Shown: positions 3,500 to 6,095 of the stretch, piece by piece
How positions within the stretch are numbered: the first letter of the stretch is position 1
How the letters are laid out: every line of letters begins with the position of its first letter
NCBI GenBank assembly: GCA_023301785.1
Contig: JALZUF010000032.1
Span: 1-6,095, forward strand
Length of the DNA stretch: 6,095 bases
Direction: 5' to 3'
Source of the DNA: Alphaproteobacteria bacterium
GTDB taxonomy: Bacteria > Pseudomonadota > Alphaproteobacteria > Micavibrionales > Micavibrionaceae
Translations under genes and position numbers: made by a program
Notes under the pieces: generated by a model
Seen by the model: only the letters and a program-made list of their open reading frames with translations
What the model was told of the DNA's origin: nothing
The model's database searches: none

Positions 3500-6095
3500 C
3501 CTTATCAGCGAGTCCTGTGCAAAACGACAAAATATTCCGATTGACTCTGAACACAACACTTCTCTACTGAATGCCAGCGGCAAAAATATGCCCATTTCTG
3601 GCAGCTGCTCTTTCTTCGCTAAACTCAACAAAGAAAAAATTCCTATCACAGCACTGGTCGTGCCAGATTTATGCGAAGACATGCTAATATCCTGGCAAGC
3701 TCTAATTCAACTCAAAATTATCTCAAAACAATTTCCTAAGCAAGTCAATTCTTTCGCTACTCTTGGCCCGGAAAACACTGTAAAAAATGAATTAACGCTC
3801 GCCTACCAGGATATTATCTCAGATAAGCTCAATGAAAACCCTATGATTATCCCAAACACAGCTATGCACATACACCTCGTTCCTAACGCCATTCCCTACA
3901 GCATTAACACAGCCCGCTTAATTCCTTTAAGATTACAAAAGCCAGCGGCTGATGTAATAGATGGATTGATGGAAAAAGGAGTAATAGCTAGAGTAGATAC
4001 ACCAACAGCCTGGTGCAGCCCAGGATTTTTCGTTCCTAAACCTGACGGGAAAAGTGTCAGACTGGTCACTGATTACACAAAATTAAATAAATTTGTCAAA
4101 CGACCGGTCCATCCATTTCCTTCCAGCAAAGAAATCATACAATCTATTCCCAGTTCGGCCACAATTTTCGCCACTCTCGACGCAGTACACGGCTACTTTC
4201 AACTTGCACTCGACAAGGAATCCTCGGAGCTCACAACATTTCTACTTCCTTCCGGCAGATACAAATATCTTCGAGCTCCAATGGGACTTTCAGCAAGTTC
4301 TGACGAATGGTGCCGGCATTCCGACGTCGTCATAGAGGGCTTACCGTTCGCCAAGAAGATTGTCGACGACATCCTCATTTGGGCAAGTAATCTAACAGAA
4401 CTAAAACAAAATATCAAAACTATTCTTGATAAATGTAGAGAGGTAAACATTACTATTTCGCACAAAAAATTCAAAATAGGAAATAAGCTCAAATTTGCTG
4501 GCCACATTATTTCAAATCAAGGAATAACACCTGACCCTGACAAAATCACGGCCATCAAAGCTTTCCCTCAACCCAACAACATATCTGAGCTACGTTCATT
4601 TCTGGGTCTAGCTAATCAATTAGCTTTCTTTCTACCAGATTTTAGTCACTTAACTAGCAATCTCAGAAAACTGCTCTCCACTAAAAACTCTTACACTTGG
4701 CTCGATTGCCACAGCAAAGACTTCGAGCAAACAAAAAATGTTTTGACATCAGATCTCCTAGTCAAAGCATTTGATCCCAAGCTAGAAACTATTCTACTCA
4801 CAGACGCTTCCAGATTACACGGGCTAGGCTTTGCCTTGCTACAACAGCCCACCCCCTCGACACACGCTCTTATCATGTGTGGGTCATGTTCATTATCTGA
4901 AACACAATCCAGATATGCAACAATAGAATTGGAATGCCTCGCCATTCAGTACGCCATACACAAATGTACATTCTATCTCAAGGGCTTGCCGAGTTTCAAG
5001 ATTCTGACCGACCATAAACCCCTGCTTGGAATTTTCTCTAAAGATATCTTCTCTATCGATAACCCTCGACTACAAAGAATGAGAGAAAAAATCCAGTCCT
5101 ATGCGTTCAGTCTCACTTGGGTACCCGGGAAAGTACACTACATCGCAGACGCTTTATCGCGAGCTCCGTTCTTTCCCCCTCACAAAGACGACAACAACAC
5201 AGAGTCAGTCGTCTCACTCTTAGCTCAGGGGAAACGAAGTAATGGCCCCATTAACAACCACTTACTCGCGCGCATAAAATCGGACATTGATACTGATTAC
5301 CTTGAACTCATTAAAGAAATACACTCAAACTTTACAGGCAAATACACTGGGCATTGGGTTCAACAATTCAAGAAAATTTCTAACTCATTGTCGCTACACT
5401 CCTGTGGAGAAACAGAGTTTGTCATTCACAATGGAAAACAACTCGTCGTACCCAAACCCTCCATAAAATACTGCTTGGACAGTATCCACACCGCACACGG
5501 TGGCGTCAGTAAATCTCTCTCTCTTGCACGGCAACTCTTCTTCTGGCATGGCATGACAAACGACCTCCAACAGCTTATCGCCTCATGCCAAGCTTGCCAG
5601 AAATTTCGACCGTCTCAACAGAAAAAGCTAATTGACTCCCCCACTCACAGTACGAATCCAAGTTTTACTTTTCAACACGTTTCGACGGATCTCTTCTCAC
5701 ACAACGGGAAAGAATTCCTAGTTCTAGTAGACAGACATAGCGGCTACGTTTGCTGTGCAAGACTTCACCGTACACACACTACTGCCGTTACTACTACACT
5801 TGCCGCATGGTTCAATTTACTAGGGTGGCCAGAAACTATTAGGTCAGACGGCGGACCTCAGTTCCGGTCAGAATTCGACCTATTCTGTAAAACTTTTCAT
5901 ATACACCATGAGTTAACTTCCCCATACAATTCACAAGCAAACGGGCTGGCTGAAGCAGCCGTTAAAAACGCCAAAACTTTGCTCAAAAAATGTGAGATCA
6001 CTGGCCAGGATTTTCAATCCACTTTGTCCGCCTGGAGGAATCTCCCAAGGGCAGACGGCTACTCACCGGCTGAAATACTGTTCAAATCCAAGCAA
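3438..6095 (+). CDS. pol: Pol polyprotein: protease, reverse transcriptase, RNase H, integrase (3' truncated by window edge)
   Basis: The frame is open for 886 codons after the gag UGA and runs off the window. Numbering from 3438, the aspartic protease active site DTGST is at residues 15-19, and the protease extends to about 95. Reverse transcriptase has Asp248 in LDAVHGYFQ and the catalytic pair Asp310-Asp311 in IVDDIL (Ile replaces the usual Tyr/Phe). RNase H shows Asp456 (TDAS), Glu499, Asp525 (TDHKPL) and Asp571 (IADALSR). Integrase has a zinc module, His684-X2-His687-X29-Cys717-X2-Cys720, then Asp751, Asp804 (SDGG) and Glu839. All key residues are present. No ATG precedes the protease site (the first is near 3588, after DTG), so Pol most likely depends on fusion to Gag through UGA readthrough. 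The integrase C-terminus is missing only because the window ends. Confidence 0.93.

Larger units (their letters stand above)
1489..6095 (+). mobile_element. Ty3/gypsy-type LTR retrotransposon, 5' LTR to integrase core (3' end outside window)
   Basis: The order LTR, leader, Gag with zinc knuckles, protease, reverse transcriptase, RNase H, integrase is read directly from the sequence. Integrase behind RNase H is the arrangement of Ty3/gypsy elements and retroviruses; Ty1/copia elements place integrase before RT. No coding break is seen apart from the single UGA between gag and pol, so this copy looks recent and may be functional. Whether an env-like gene, a chromodomain or a long 3' untranslated region follows cannot be known, because the window ends inside integrase. 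Superfamily assignment is strong; the clade is not resolved by eye. Confidence 0.95.

Noticed and set aside
3124..3570. 148-codon basic open frame overlapping the end of gag and the start of protease
   Set aside because: It is an alternate-frame reading of the lysine-rich nucleocapsid codons. The zinc knuckles and DTGST are in the other frame, and it carries no motif of its own.
4199..4945. Minus-strand open frames over RT and RNase H
   Set aside because: Antisense shadows of a clearly conserved pol reading frame.
1..6095. CRISPR array, tRNA or rRNA genes
   Set aside because: No regularly spaced repeats and no tRNA or rRNA-like conserved segments were seen on either strand.

Overview
The window is eukaryotic DNA, most likely from an invertebrate animal. 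It holds the 5' two thirds or so of an LTR retrotransposon of the Ty3/gypsy type (Metaviridae). The evidence is a Gag with two CCHC zinc knuckles, followed by aspartic protease, reverse transcriptase, RNase H and integrase in that order, behind a short TG-starting LTR with a TATA box and an AATAAA signal. I cannot name the host. The reverse transcriptase wording resembles lineages I associate with aquatic invertebrates such as crustaceans, molluscs and cnidarians, but that is only an impression.

Layout. Positions 1-1488 contain no gene I can support. They are AT- and pyrimidine-rich and carry several small repeats: a T8CTCTC pair at 1-49, a GC-rich hairpin at 73-93, a nested inverted repeat at 566-646 and a 60-bp tandem duplication around 1141-1260. 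A G7CA run, like a polypurine tract, lies directly before the LTR. The proposed 5' LTR is 1489-1783, or up to 1790 if it ends at the next CA. Then comes a non-canonical primer-binding region, a nearly G-free leader, gag (1908-3437) and pol (3438 to the window edge at 6095). The 3' end of integrase, the 3' polypurine tract, the 3' LTR and the target-site duplication lie beyond the window.

The main observation is the gag-pol junction. Gag ends at UGA (3435-3437). Pol is in the same frame directly behind it and stays open for all 886 remaining codons. The stop context is UGA-CUA, which is a known leaky stop context in alphaviruses and in some animal readthrough genes. Potential RNA stems follow within 65 nt. 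Pol has no AUG ahead of the protease active site. The simplest reading is that protease, RT, RNase H and integrase are made as a Gag-Pol fusion by stop-codon readthrough, which would set a Gag excess for particle assembly. The alternative is that this copy has a disrupted junction.

A second possible novelty is priming. No TGG-starting tRNA primer site follows the LTR. Instead, 1791-1802 can pair with 1721-1732, close to the expected RNA 5' end, which would allow Tf1-like self-priming. This rests on a 12-position match with one wobble and one mismatch, so it is a hypothesis only.
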